Below, one piece after another: positions 24,391 through 34,228 of a DNA stretch of 64,000 nucleotides. The position numbers and the translations under genes were made by a program. Every line of letters starts with the position of its first letter. The first letter of the stretch is position 1. The notes beneath the pieces were generated by a model. It saw nothing but the letters and a program-made list of their open reading frames with translations. It made no database searches and was not told the origin of the DNA. Origin of the DNA: RUG12461 sp045661345 (GTDB taxonomy: Bacteria > Bacillota > Clostridia > Lachnospirales > Lachnospiraceae). The DNA is taken from contig JAZRFM010000010.1 of NCBI GenBank assembly GCA_045661345.1, positions 124,001-188,000 of the forward strand. The letters run 5' to 3'.

Positions 24391-25521
24391 ATGACATTTC
24401 TGTTTTTATCGTGGAGAGATATTCGCTCTCCAAAAAGTGGAGGAGCTGAAGTTCATACGCACGGGTTAATGAAGTGCTTTTTGCGAGAGGGATGTCGCAT
24501 AGTGCATTTTGCACCAATTTATGAGCACTTACCTGCTCAAGAAGAGATAGATGGTATTACGTATATCAGACAGGGAGGGGTCTTTTCGGTTATTGGAAAG
24601 GCACGAAAGTACTACCATAAACATAAAAATGAGATCGATTATGTTGTTGATCAATGCAATACGCACCGTTTCTTTACAAGGTTCTGGGTTCCGCAGAGGA
24701 AACGGATTTTTTATATACACCAGCTGACAAGAGAGATATGGGATATTAATATGCGATTTCCGCTCAGTTGGATAGGAAAATATTCAGAAACCTTTATGCT
24801 AAGACTACAACGAAACGATAAAACAATTGCTCTATCAGAGTCTACAAAAAAAGATTTGCTGGAGATCGGATTTGACAGTAATAATGTTTCTATAATTCCA
24901 ATTGCTGTTGATGATAGTATTATAGGTGTCCCTATGACATCAGGGGAAGAGAAGGAGCAGCGGGCTTTTGCGTATGTAGGTAGGTATTCCAAGTATAAAG
25001 GAATAGATTCTGCAATTGAAGCTCTTGGCATAGTGAGGGAGAAGTACGGAAATGTGAAATTGCATATCATAGGAAAAAGGGATGACGAGGTTGTATGTAC
25101 TGTCATTGTACCCATGGCTGAGAAATATGGTTTTTCCTATGGAGAAGATGATGATTACGATGTAGTGCTTCACGGATTTGTAAGCGAAAAGGATAAATAT
25201 CAATGGATGCAAAAATGCCAGGCTCTATTATTTCCATCCCAACGGGAGGGATGGGGAATCATCGTGACAGAGGCGGCGGCGTTAGGAACTCCAAGTATTG
25301 TATTTGATAATCCGGGCTGCAAAGATGCTGTCAATTATGGGAAAGCCGGATATCTTTGCAAAGAAAACACACCGGAAGAGTTGGCTCGTTTGATGCTTGA
25401 TTGTATTCAAAATGAAGTAGAATATAGAAAAAAACGACAGGCGGCCTATGATTTTGCGCAAAGATTTTCCTGGAAAGAGAATCAAAAAATAGTCAAGGCA
25501 TTTTTAGAATCCTTAGCATAA
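24391..25521 (+). CDS. Family 4 glycosyltransferase
   Basis: 376 residues. N-terminal FLFLSWRDIRSPKSGGAEVH with the glycine-rich donor loop of GT4 enzymes (SGGAEVHTH, 16-24), donor-domain opening YVGRYSKYKG (195-204), and EX7E motif E286-GWGIIVT-E294. It sits between a methyltransferase and a GtrII-type enzyme. GWG instead of GFG is seen in the PimB-like branch that starts with SGGAE. The ribosome site is weak (GGAG about 14 bases before the ATG). Confidence 0.9.
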   Translation: MTFLFLSWRDIRSPKSGGAEVHTHGLMKCFLREGCRIVHFAPIYEHLPAQEEIDGITYIRQGGVFSVIGKARKYYHKHKNEIDYVVDQCNTHRFFTRFWVPQRKRIFYIHQLTREIWDINMRFPLSWIGKYSETFMLRLQRNDKTIALSESTKKDLLEIGFDSNNVSIIPIAVDDSIIGVPMTSGEEKEQRAFAYVGRYSKYKGIDSAIEALGIVREKYGNVKLHIIGKRDDEVVCTVIVPMAEKYGFSYGEDDDYDVVLHGFVSEKDKYQWMQKCQALLFPSQREGWGIIVTEAAALGTPSIVFDNPGCKDAVNYGKAGYLCKENTPEELARLMLDCIQNEVEYRKKRQAAYDFAQRFSWKENQKIVKAFLESLA

Positions 25522-25541
25522 ACCAAACCGGAAGGGAAGAG

Positions 25542-27167
25542 ATGATGAAGGAGATTTACGGAGTTTTCGAGGTTATTATAAAGAATACAAGATTAAAATC
25601 ATCTTTTTTAGCCGGTTGCGTCATGACACTGCTGGCGCATGCGTATGGTTTTTTTAATACATCGTTTATTAATGATCGTATCGCCTTTTTTCGTGATCCT
25701 ATTGATGACTTTGCAAGTACCGGGAAGTGGTTTGCGGAAGTTGTTTCCGGATTGCGGTATTATAGTTATGTACCTTGGCTGATCGGTGTATTGGAGATGA
25801 TTTTTGTTTCACTATCTGTCTATGCAACGATAGAAGTGTTAAAAATCAATAAAACCTTGAGCATATGGATCGTTGCCGGATTGTATGTTACGAATGTCTC
25901 ATTTATCATTGGCAATTTTTACAGTGGAGACACATTTTCTTTTGCTTTGGTGATGGCTGCATTATCGGCATGGTTCTGGAGTTTGAAAGAGAATGAGGGA
26001 AAGAGCGCGGTAACTGAAGCTTTTCGTAGACATTTCAGTTTAAGATTGGTATTTGGAGTTGTCACTATAGCCCTTTCACTTGCAGTGTACGGATCCTATG
26101 CTTCTGTTGCGCCAACGCTCATTCTAATGGGTGCGATGGTTCTATGGTTTCAGGGGAAAAAAGCCGGATACATTTTGAAGAGAGTAGGGGAATATGTGAT
26201 CACATATGGAGTCGGAATGGTGATGTATTATGTGATACTCCGTATTGTTTTGAGAGTCCGCAATATAGAGATGCTCTCTTACATGGGGGAGGATCGGTTA
26301 GTACATGGGGCTACGGCGAAAGAAATTCTAAGCTTTGCGGGTATGTCGTATGAGAATCCGATTAAACATTGGCTGGGCATGGATGGTTTGAATACCATTC
26401 CTGTTCGTGTGTCTATTATCATTTTAATCGTCGCAGTAATTCTGCTTATCATGCAATTGATTTATCATCGTGAGTTGCTGCGGGATCCGGCTCGCGTCAT
26501 TGTGTTTCTGGTTTTAGCGGTGTTTTTTCCTTTTTCTGCCGGAATGATTTATATGATGGCTTTTGGTAGTGTTCACTATTTAATGATATTTACCTATGTG
26601 TTATTATATGTAGGGGTTGTGAAACTAGCAGAGAGTAGTTTGCTTCTTAAACAAACCAAATTTCAACATATAATGAGTCATACGATTGTGTCAGTAGAGG
26701 TGATCCTGCTGGGAGTGGCGATCTATAGAGGGGTAGTTTTATCAAATATGTCGTATAGTGCATTGGAGCAGAGCTACACGGCATCGAAAAGTATCGCGAC
26801 TCGTTTGATGGATCGGATTGAAGGATGTGAGGGGGCTCATGGAAATGAAATGGTGGTCTTTATCGGAGATCTGGCCGATAACGAGTACTTTCACAGACCG
26901 TCGGAAATGGGGCAATATTGGAGAAGTAAGATCGGGTTTTTGGGATTGCCGATCTATTCAACTTCATTTGCATACCTTGGAAATACAAGAAGTTTTTTGC
27001 AGGATGTGATGGGTTTCTATCGATCAATTGCTTATTATGTTCCGGGCTCCGGATCTGGAGGCTATACTGAAGAGGATGAAGAAGTAATTAATTCCATGCC
27101 GGTTTTTCCAGCAGATGGGAGTGTAAAAAAAATAGGAGAAACAATTGTGGTAAGGCTTTCGGAATAA
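25542..27167 (+). CDS. GtrII-like (glucosyltransferase-type) GT-C membrane protein
   Basis: 541 residues, starting at tandem ATGs (25542 or 25545) behind GGAAGGGA. The pattern matches the glucosyltransferase GtrII family: SFLAGCVMTLLAHAYGFFN, then a long extracytoplasmic loop NDRIAFFRDPIDDFASTGKWF, YYSYVPWLIGVLEMIFVSLS, and ten to eleven spans in all with a soluble C-terminal domain (about 410-541). GtrII proteins move glucose from undecaprenyl-phosphate glucose to a polymer outside the membrane, as in Shigella serotype conversion. The probable donor enzyme is the GtrB-like protein at 22533. Confidence 0.85.
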   Translation: MMKEIYGVFEVIIKNTRLKSSFLAGCVMTLLAHAYGFFNTSFINDRIAFFRDPIDDFASTGKWFAEVVSGLRYYSYVPWLIGVLEMIFVSLSVYATIEVLKINKTLSIWIVAGLYVTNVSFIIGNFYSGDTFSFALVMAALSAWFWSLKENEGKSAVTEAFRRHFSLRLVFGVVTIALSLAVYGSYASVAPTLILMGAMVLWFQGKKAGYILKRVGEYVITYGVGMVMYYVILRIVLRVRNIEMLSYMGEDRLVHGATAKEILSFAGMSYENPIKHWLGMDGLNTIPVRVSIIILIVAVILLIMQLIYHRELLRDPARVIVFLVLAVFFPFSAGMIYMMAFGSVHYLMIFTYVLLYVGVVKLAESSLLLKQTKFQHIMSHTIVSVEVILLGVAIYRGVVLSNMSYSALEQSYTASKSIATRLMDRIEGCEGAHGNEMVVFIGDLADNEYFHRPSEMGQYWRSKIGFLGLPIYSTSFAYLGNTRSFLQDVMGFYRSIAYYVPGSGSGGYTEEDEEVINSMPVFPADGSVKKIGETIVVRLSE

Positions 27168-27219
27168 AAAAGTATCACCGTAGGCCTTGACATAATGAGA
27201 CAATGTAGAACAGGAGAAA

Positions 27220-28125
27220 ATGGACATGAGTCGTAGCAATGATGAAAAAACTGTATGGGGAGGGATTTACTGGGAAAAGGCTTTGAGGGAACGGATGAGC
27301 AATTCCAAATGTCTTGAAAGGTATGGATATAAAGTTTATTCGCAGAATGATGAAGATGGGATTATAGCAGAAATATTTCGTCGAATAGGGACTACGAAAA
27401 AGACGTTTTTTGAAATTGGCGTTCAAAATGGTTTGGAGAGCAACGGGCATTTATTGTTGTTCTCAGGCTGGAGAGGAGTTTGGGTAGAAGGGAGTAAAAA
27501 GTATTGTAAGGAGATAGGAATTCGATTCCGACCGGTTATTGAAGAAGGCAGGCTGAAGATCTGTAACGCATTTGTAGACCGGAACAATATAGAGGAATTG
27601 ATAAAGCGTCATTGCTTCGAACGGGAGCTTGATTTTTTGAGTATTGATATAGACGGAAATGATTACTATGTATGGAAAGCAGTAAAAGCGGTTAAACCAA
27701 GAGTGGTTTGTGTGGAATACAATGGAAAGATTCCGCCGGACATTGAATGGAAACAGGCCTATCACGACGGACATAGGTGGGATGGCTCGGATTGGCAGGG
27801 AGCATCTTTAAGAGCGTTTGAAACGTTGGGAAGAGAAAAAGGGTATTCGCTTGTTGGAACGAATATCTCGGGAGTTAATGCTTTTTTTGTCAGGGACGAT
27901 TTGGTCGGGGATCTTTTTTTGGAACCCTATACGGCTCTGAATCTTTATAATCCACTTAAGACGAGATATACCCATAGAAATGGACATAAAGCGAGGTACT
28001 GTCTTGTTATCCAAAAAGAGAATATGGGTGTTGAACAATATGTAAAACCTGGCGATAAAGTTTTTATTACGAAATGTAATATTCGAGATAATCTGATAGA
28101 TTTTTATCGTAGACACCTGAAGTAA
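27220..28125 (+). CDS. FkbM-like methyltransferase-fold protein
   Basis: 301 residues. The core is a Rossmann methyltransferase: YSQNDEDGIIAEIFRRIG, then FFEIGVQNGLESNGH as the SAM loop (about 66-80), VEGSKKYC, and DFLSIDIDGNDYYVWKAV followed by VVCVEYN. This variant group is common in capsule and S-layer glycan loci. The reaction is probably sugar or phosphate methylation, but no member I know is firmly characterised. CAGGAG lies four bases before the ATG. The next gene starts 54 bases downstream. Confidence 0.75.
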   Translation: MDMSRSNDEKTVWGGIYWEKALRERMSNSKCLERYGYKVYSQNDEDGIIAEIFRRIGTTKKTFFEIGVQNGLESNGHLLLFSGWRGVWVEGSKKYCKEIGIRFRPVIEEGRLKICNAFVDRNNIEELIKRHCFERELDFLSIDIDGNDYYVWKAVKAVKPRVVCVEYNGKIPPDIEWKQAYHDGHRWDGSDWQGASLRAFETLGREKGYSLVGTNISGVNAFFVRDDLVGDLFLEPYTALNLYNPLKTRYTHRNGHKARYCLVIQKENMGVEQYVKPGDKVFITKCNIRDNLIDFYRRHLK

Positions 28126-28179
28126 AAAGTGATCATGATTGTTGATATGAAATAACTCACGGAAAGAGGAAGAGGGGTT

Positions 28180-29145
28180 ATGAAGCTAATCATCCAAATC
28201 CCCTGCTTTAATGAGGCAGAAACGTTAACAATAGCATTAAATGACCTTCCGAAACAGATTGATGGAATTGATGAAATAGAGTATCTGATCATAGATGATG
28301 GGAGTAAGGATAATACTTCAGAGGTTGCGCGACAGTGGGGAGTGCAGCATATTGTTCGTTTTAAGCAAAATCGGGGTCTTGCAAAGGGCTTTGCAGCGGG
28401 CATAGATGCCTGCCTGATGCTTGGAGCCGACATTATTGTGAATACTGACGCGGATAATCAATATGTAGGAGAGGATATAGAGAAGCTGATTCATCCCATC
28501 TTGGAAGGAAAAGCAGATATTGTGATCGGTGCCCGTCCAATAGATCAGACAGAGCATTTTTCGTTTACAAAAAAAAAGCTACAGCATTTGGGATCTTGGG
28601 TCGTTAGAAAAGCGTCTCAGTCGGATATTCCGGACGCCCCTAGCGGGTTTCGCGCCTATTCAAAAGAAGCAGCTATGCGTCTGAATGTGATCAATGATTA
28701 TACTTACACGTTGGAAACCATAGTGCAGGCAGGACGGGAAAAAATACCGATGACAAGCGTGCCGATCCGTACGAATTCGGAGCTTCGTCCTTCCCGGTTG
28801 TTTCACAGTATGTGGGGATATGTAAAACGTTCTGTTCTCACGATACTACGTGCTTATATGATGTATAAGCCATTGACTTTCTTCCTGGCGATTAGCCTGA
28901 TACCTTCTATTTGTGGTATCGTCTTTATTATACGCTTCCTCTGTTATTATGTAATAGGACAAGGGCAAGGACATACACAGTCATTGATTTTGGCGTGTAT
29001 GCTTTTGATTATTGGTTTTCTGACTGTAGTGATTGCCCTGCTTGCGGATATGCTTTCTGCCAATCGAAAAATCCTACAGGATATACAGTACCATGTGAAA
29101 AGACAAGAGTACGAACAAAAGCAGGGTGAGGAGAGGACTGAATGA
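28180..29145 (+). CDS. DPM1-like polyprenyl-phosphate sugar synthase with membrane anchor
   Basis: 321 residues. GT2 domain: LIIQIPCFNEAETL, LIIDDGSKDN (36-45), RGLAKGFAAGID, and the metal site NTDADNQY. Two C-terminal spans (about 230-255, 265-290). Resembles the branch that transfers to polyprenyl phosphate and is followed by a GT-C protein. The ATGA overlap with the 830-residue membrane protein supports a donor-synthase plus user pair. GAGGAAGAGGGG is the ribosome site. Confidence 0.9.
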   Translation: MKLIIQIPCFNEAETLTIALNDLPKQIDGIDEIEYLIIDDGSKDNTSEVARQWGVQHIVRFKQNRGLAKGFAAGIDACLMLGADIIVNTDADNQYVGEDIEKLIHPILEGKADIVIGARPIDQTEHFSFTKKKLQHLGSWVVRKASQSDIPDAPSGFRAYSKEAAMRLNVINDYTYTLETIVQAGREKIPMTSVPIRTNSELRPSRLFHSMWGYVKRSVLTILRAYMMYKPLTFFLAISLIPSICGIVFIIRFLCYYVIGQGQGHTQSLILACMLLIIGFLTVVIALLADMLSANRKILQDIQYHVKRQEYEQKQGEERTE

Positions 29146-31634
29146 TAGGATTTTCCTTCTGGGCAGGACTCGCGCTAACGTATGGTAGTGTACTCTGCCT
29201 GAAAAGAAAAATAGAATTAGTGAAATGTGCTGTTCTGGGAACCATATATTACTTTATGTTCTATGTGGTCGCTTCGGGACTTCTTTTTTTGTGTGGACAG
29301 TTTTCCATAAAACGGGTGACTTTTCTGCTTTTGGTATTATGGGGAATACTATTTGTACTTATTGCTATCAGGAACAGAAAAAAAGAATCGCTTTCCGTAT
29401 TACCGTTGGAAAAGCGGTCTTGGCTATCTTATTTGATTATTGCAATTCTTCTGATTGTTTTCTCAGGATCCTTCGGTTATTTTGGGATGGGACAGGATCA
29501 AGGCGTTTACCAGGTGGAAGCGATAAACTTTGCAAATGGGAAAAACGAATGGCTCACCACATTTCCTGAATATGATCAGATTACAGATGAAGAGTATAAA
29601 GATTTTTATCGGGATGCAGTAGACACAATGCCTGGCGTGGAACTGGTGGATGTGGAATATGGATTTCGGGATGCTTTTCAGATTCCACAAATAGGGGGAC
29701 TGGATGTTATTTATCATGCAATTCCAACATTTCCGGCGATTTTGGGGCTGGGGATAAAACTGTTTGGGATAGAACACATGATGTTGTTTCAGGTGTTTTT
29801 TTATGCTGTGATGCTATTGCTAATTGAGATACTGATGCGGGAGCATCAGATTCATTGGCTGATGCGTGCAGTTTTAGTCACAGTACTTGGAGTATCGCCG
29901 GAGATTCTCTGGGTGAGGAAGTCTACCTTAACAGAGATGTTTCTTGCTGTGTTAGTATCTTATTATCTGTTTAAAATCACGGATGTAGACGATAAACAGA
30001 AGTCTTTATCAGTTCTTCCAATCATAGTGTTTTCTTTTTTTCATGCTTCGGCGTTCACAATCCTTCCGGTTTTTATCGTGAATTTTTGGGTGTTATATCT
30101 AGTAAAAAGGGATATCAGATTTCTTCGTAATGCTGCGGAGGCTTTGGCAGGATTTTGTGTTGGCTTCGTGATGATGTTCCGGCTGGAACCGATTTATATG
30201 ACGAAGAACTTCATGAGGCTTATGGAGCAAAAAGGAATAGAGATGCCATACGATATGATCCCTGGCGTGGTAATACTTATATCTACTGTTGCTTGTGGTA
30301 TAGGTTTTTTTTTATTGGCTATTCATAAAAATATAGAAGGGGTAGTTCTTAAAGCAGCTAATGTCATATTAGCCGTTATTGCGGCTCTTGTGTTACTTGA
30401 TTTTTTGGGTGGACGTCCTTGGTGGGGACAAATAATGAAGCCAGACATTTGGATATCTAACCTTGTTTATCTAGGATCATCGACTTTTATGGCGTATTTA
30501 GAGTTGACGGGTTTTTTCTTGCTTCCGTTTATTATGGTTAGGATGATTTGCTTCCTTAAAACTAAAGTCGATCAGAGTATAATAGTAGTTTCGCATGTTT
30601 TTGTTTGGACAGTTTTAGTTTATGCGATGGTTTTTCGTCTAAGAGTTTTTGGGTACTACTATAATCCACGTTACCTTGTGCCTTATTTTCCAGTAATAGT
30701 GGTACTCTATGGGTTATTATTCGGAAGAAAAGGAGAGATAGACAAGACTAAGGATAAAATAATATTTGGAATCAGCCTTGGGCTTCCTGTTTTGGGAATT
30801 TGCTTGATGCTTCCATTTTCAAATATCATACGTATGAATCAAGATGATACGAATCTGCAGTGGACTACGTTGTCAGATATGCTTGACAATGTGACTACAG
30901 GAGATATTGTACTGATGGATCAGAACGAAATGTGGTATTTCTTCTATCCCATGCGAAGTAAGGGAGTATTGGTTTATCCGGTGTTGGATGACTTTGAAAC
31001 AACACTGGAAAGAGCAGAGATTGATGTGAACAGTCAGAATCTATATTACATTAGTGAGAATCGATCATATGAGGATGATTGGAGGTATGAGGTGATTTAT
31101 GAGAGCAAGAGTAAGTATCAACTAGATGATCAAATGCACTATGTGGAGTATCTCAGATTGCCTACAGAGTTTGCGCAAAAAGGAGTACGAAGCCACGTAC
31201 TATATCATTGGGTGACGCCGGAAACACAGATTAATGCGGTGGATGATAATTTCGGCAGGGGGTGGTCTGTCACTAATGCCGCCGGATATCGATGGATGTG
31301 TGAAAAGAAGGCATCCCTTAGTGCATACCTTCAGCAGGACGATTGGCTCATGACAATACAACAGGGGGACGCCATTCCTTTTGAATTGATTTCAGCAAAC
31401 GAAGTGAGGGTAGATGTTTTTATCAATGGACATGAACTAGAGCCGATGATCTTCTCAGGTGAGACAAAAGGAAAAGAGTTTAGATTGGATATTCCGAGTG
31501 AGTATGTAGAAGAAGGAGGGAACGAGATCAGTTTTCTGGCGGAGAATACATGGAGTCCGAAGGAATACGGAGAGGCTGATCCAAGTCAGTATGCTTTTTC
31601 GGTTGCCAATATATGGTTTGAGAGGATGGAGTAA
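29142..31634 (+). CDS. Large GT-C-type membrane glycosyltransferase, 830 residues
   Basis: About thirteen membrane spans in the first 560 residues, then a soluble domain of roughly 250 residues. After the fourth span, the first large loop has GMGQDQGVYQVEAINFANG, an aspartate-containing loop in the position of the GT-C catalytic motif. The C-terminal part is beta-rich (RVDVFINGHELEP, EYVEEGGNEISFLAENTW) and looks like a carbohydrate-binding jelly-roll module. Together with the overlapping synthase at 28180 it probably transfers a sugar from a polyprenyl-phosphate carrier outside the membrane. No named family was recognised. Confidence 0.75.
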   Translation: MIGFSFWAGLALTYGSVLCLKRKIELVKCAVLGTIYYFMFYVVASGLLFLCGQFSIKRVTFLLLVLWGILFVLIAIRNRKKESLSVLPLEKRSWLSYLIIAILLIVFSGSFGYFGMGQDQGVYQVEAINFANGKNEWLTTFPEYDQITDEEYKDFYRDAVDTMPGVELVDVEYGFRDAFQIPQIGGLDVIYHAIPTFPAILGLGIKLFGIEHMMLFQVFFYAVMLLLIEILMREHQIHWLMRAVLVTVLGVSPEILWVRKSTLTEMFLAVLVSYYLFKITDVDDKQKSLSVLPIIVFSFFHASAFTILPVFIVNFWVLYLVKRDIRFLRNAAEALAGFCVGFVMMFRLEPIYMTKNFMRLMEQKGIEMPYDMIPGVVILISTVACGIGFFLLAIHKNIEGVVLKAANVILAVIAALVLLDFLGGRPWWGQIMKPDIWISNLVYLGSSTFMAYLELTGFFLLPFIMVRMICFLKTKVDQSIIVVSHVFVWTVLVYAMVFRLRVFGYYYNPRYLVPYFPVIVVLYGLLFGRKGEIDKTKDKIIFGISLGLPVLGICLMLPFSNIIRMNQDDTNLQWTTLSDMLDNVTTGDIVLMDQNEMWYFFYPMRSKGVLVYPVLDDFETTLERAEIDVNSQNLYYISENRSYEDDWRYEVIYESKSKYQLDDQMHYVEYLRLPTEFAQKGVRSHVLYHWVTPETQINAVDDNFGRGWSVTNAAGYRWMCEKKASLSAYLQQDDWLMTIQQGDAIPFELISANEVRVDVFINGHELEPMIFSGETKGKEFRLDIPSEYVEEGGNEISFLAENTWSPKEYGEADPSQYAFSVANIWFERME

Positions 31635-31677
31635 AGGTTCAGAAGAAAGAGAAGCGTAAGGAAAAAGAGAGAAACAT

Positions 31678-32787
31678 ATGAAAAAGAGTGAAACAGAAAA
31701 CATCATTCCCGGTAGATGGGATAGAGGCTTTTACCAATATCAAAGCGAGTTTGAAGAAAAAGCATTAAAGGTTCTTCGATCCGGTCGCTACATTTTAGGA
31801 GAAGAAGTAACCGGGTTTGAAAACGAGTTTGCCGACTATATTGGCACAAAATACTGTGCTGGAGTGGGGAACGGGCTTGATGCGCTGCGGATCGCATTTC
31901 ACATCTTAGGTATCGGAGATGGAGATGAAGTGATTGTGCAGGGGAACACTTTCATTGCCAGTGTTATGGGTATAACGATGAATGGGGCTCGACCGGTATT
32001 CGTGGAGCCGGATGAATACTACGGCCTTGATCCGAAAGAAATCGAAAAGAGAATCACGCAAAGAACGAAGGCAGTACTGGTGGTACATCTGTATGGACAA
32101 CCATGCGAGATGGAAGAAATAGCGGATCTCTGCAAAAGACATCATCTATATCTGGTGGAAGATTGTGCCCAGTCCCATGGGGCGACTCTGAATGGTAAAA
32201 TGACGGGAACGTTTGGGGATATCTCATGCTTTTCCTTTTATCCAGGTAAAAATCTGGGAGCATTTGGGGACGCTGGCGCGATCGTGACTGATGATGAGGA
32301 ACTGGATAAAGCAGCTCGTGTTTTCAGGAACTACGGGAGTGAAAAGAGGTATCATAATCAGGTTGTGGGGACTAATTCACGGTTGGATGAAATACAAGCC
32401 GGTTTGTTACGTGTAAGACTCTCTCATTTAGAAGAGTTGAATAAGGAACGTGCGCACATTTGCGAGAGGTATTTGAATGAGATAAATAATGAAAAAATCC
32501 TGCTTCCGGGAATTCGCAATGGAGCAAAACATGTCTGGCATCAGTTTGTGATTCGCACGCAGCAACGAGATGAGCTGAAGGATTATCTGGAGGATCAGGG
32601 GATAGGAACGATTATTCACTATCCGATTCCGCCGCATTTGTCGGAGGCTTATCAATATCTGGGGATCCCTGTTGGATCATTCCCAATAACGGAAGAATAT
32701 GCGCAAACCGTGCTTTCCCTTCCGCTCTATAATGGCATGACAGAGGGAGAACAAAGCAGGGTAATTCAAGCAATGAACAGGTGGTAA
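31678..32787 (+). CDS. fdtB: FdtB/QdtB-type sugar 3-aminotransferase
   Basis: 369 residues, PLP-dependent DegT family. EDCAQSHGA (161-169, D162), FYPGKNLGAFGDAG with Schiff-base K191, VFVEPDEYYGLD (108-119), and an intact HYPIPPH (314-320), all as in enzymes that make TDP-3-amino-3,6-dideoxyhexoses. The matching ketoisomerase would be the FdtA-like cupin at 53554, far downstream. It is a paralogue of the aminotransferase at 7820, which has lost the HYP segment. Product is most likely TDP-Fuc3N or TDP-Qui3N; the two cannot be separated by eye. Confidence 0.85.
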   Translation: MKKSETENIIPGRWDRGFYQYQSEFEEKALKVLRSGRYILGEEVTGFENEFADYIGTKYCAGVGNGLDALRIAFHILGIGDGDEVIVQGNTFIASVMGITMNGARPVFVEPDEYYGLDPKEIEKRITQRTKAVLVVHLYGQPCEMEEIADLCKRHHLYLVEDCAQSHGATLNGKMTGTFGDISCFSFYPGKNLGAFGDAGAIVTDDEELDKAARVFRNYGSEKRYHNQVVGTNSRLDEIQAGLLRVRLSHLEELNKERAHICERYLNEINNEKILLPGIRNGAKHVWHQFVIRTQQRDELKDYLEDQGIGTIIHYPIPPHLSEAYQYLGIPVGSFPITEEYAQTVLSLPLYNGMTEGEQSRVIQAMNRW

Positions 32788-32793
32788 AAGGGA

Positions 32794-34224
32794 ATGTTAT
32801 TTAACTCATTTTCATTCGCTCTTTTTTTGCCTATTACTTTTGCGCTTTATTGGATTTTGCCACACAAATTTCGCTGGGTTTTTCTGCTGCTTTCCAGCTA
32901 TTTTTTTTACATGTGTTGGAATCCGGCGTATATTTTTCTAATCATTTTGACAACGGTGATTACATATCTGTCAGCAAGGTTCATTGAGCGTTCTTCAAGC
33001 ACGAAGAAGCGAAAATGGATACTTGCCGGTGCGGTGATTTCCTGCCTTGGTATTCTGTTCGTATTTAAGTATTTCAACTTTTTCTTTGCCTCTTTAGAAC
33101 AGATACTGCACTTTTTCTCGATACCATTTTCGACTGTCGTAGCGGATCTGATTTTACCGGTAGGGATTTCGTTCTACACATTTCAAACCATGAGTTATGT
33201 GATTGACGTTTATCGGGGAAAAATCGGGGCAGAAAGACATTTTGGCTATTATGCGACCTTTATCTCTTTTTTTCCTCAGCTTGTGGCCGGACCGATTGAA
33301 CGTGCCGATCATCTGCTTCCTCAGATCAAAGCAGAACATGTATTTGATTATCAATTGGCAACTTATGGCTTGAAACAGATGGCGTGGGGTTATTTCAAAA
33401 AAATGGTCATAGCGGATACATTGGCTGTGTATACAGGATCAGTATTTACTAATCCGACGGACTACCATGGCATGTCACTGGTGCTTGCAATACTCGCGTT
33501 CACGCTTCAAATCTACTGTGATTTTTCCGGTTATTCCGATATTGCGATCGGCACAGCAAAGCTATTTGGAATCAGACTTGTAGATAATTTTCGTGCACCT
33601 TATTTTTCTGCTAGCTTTCAGGAATTTTGGCGAAGATGGCATATTTCTCTCTCGGAGTGGATGAGAGACTATGTGTATATCCCACTGGGGGGCAATCGTA
33701 AAGGGAGAGCAAGACAAAACGTAAACCTGATCAGTACTTTTCTTGTGAGCGGGTTATGGCACGGTGCAAATTGGACCTTTGTGGTGTGGGGCGGTCTGCA
33801 CGGGCTTGCACAGGTTGTAGAGCGCTATCTGCCCAAAAGAAAGAAAAATGTGAAGGTCGGAAGGATACTCAATATAATAGTTGTATTCTTGTTCGTTGCA
33901 TTAGCCTGGACATTTTTTGCATCAGAATCATTATCAGACGCAGTGTATATTATCTCGCACTTGTTTGAAGGAATAGGAAATCCGGCGGCCTATTTACATA
34001 ATGGGATGCAAACGAACCTGCCATGGGAGAGCATTCGATGCCTGGTTATTTCGATATTTTTGCTTGGCATTTTTGACTACGCTTCGTTAAAGTGCGACGT
34101 AATAGAGAAAATCTCCTCGATGAAGAAGGGAGTTCGATGGAGTATTTATACAGCTTTTTTAGTTTGGCTTCTCATGAACATCCAGATTGCTGACAACTCG
34201 CAGTTTATATATTTTCAATTCTAG
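32794..34224 (+). CDS. MBOAT-family membrane O-acyltransferase (AlgI-like)
   Basis: 476 residues, eleven or so spans. Family marks: LPVGISFYTFQTMSYVIDVYRG start (121-142), PQLVAGPIER (161-170), CDFSGYSDIAIG, EFWRRWHISLSEWMRDYVYIPLGG, and SGLWHGANWT with the invariant H323. These proteins pass an acyl group through the membrane to a partner that puts it on a surface sugar. The next gene encodes an SGNH-like protein, the usual partner (compare AlgI with AlgJ/AlgX, PatA with PatB, DltB with DltD). O-acetylation of the glycan is the simplest reading. Confidence 0.93.
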   Translation: MLFNSFSFALFLPITFALYWILPHKFRWVFLLLSSYFFYMCWNPAYIFLIILTTVITYLSARFIERSSSTKKRKWILAGAVISCLGILFVFKYFNFFFASLEQILHFFSIPFSTVVADLILPVGISFYTFQTMSYVIDVYRGKIGAERHFGYYATFISFFPQLVAGPIERADHLLPQIKAEHVFDYQLATYGLKQMAWGYFKKMVIADTLAVYTGSVFTNPTDYHGMSLVLAILAFTLQIYCDFSGYSDIAIGTAKLFGIRLVDNFRAPYFSASFQEFWRRWHISLSEWMRDYVYIPLGGNRKGRARQNVNLISTFLVSGLWHGANWTFVVWGGLHGLAQVVERYLPKRKKNVKVGRILNIIVVFLFVALAWTFFASESLSDAVYIISHLFEGIGNPAAYLHNGMQTNLPWESIRCLVISIFLLGIFDYASLKCDVIEKISSMKKGVRWSIYTAFLVWLLMNIQIADNSQFIYFQF

Positions 34225-34228
34225 GTGG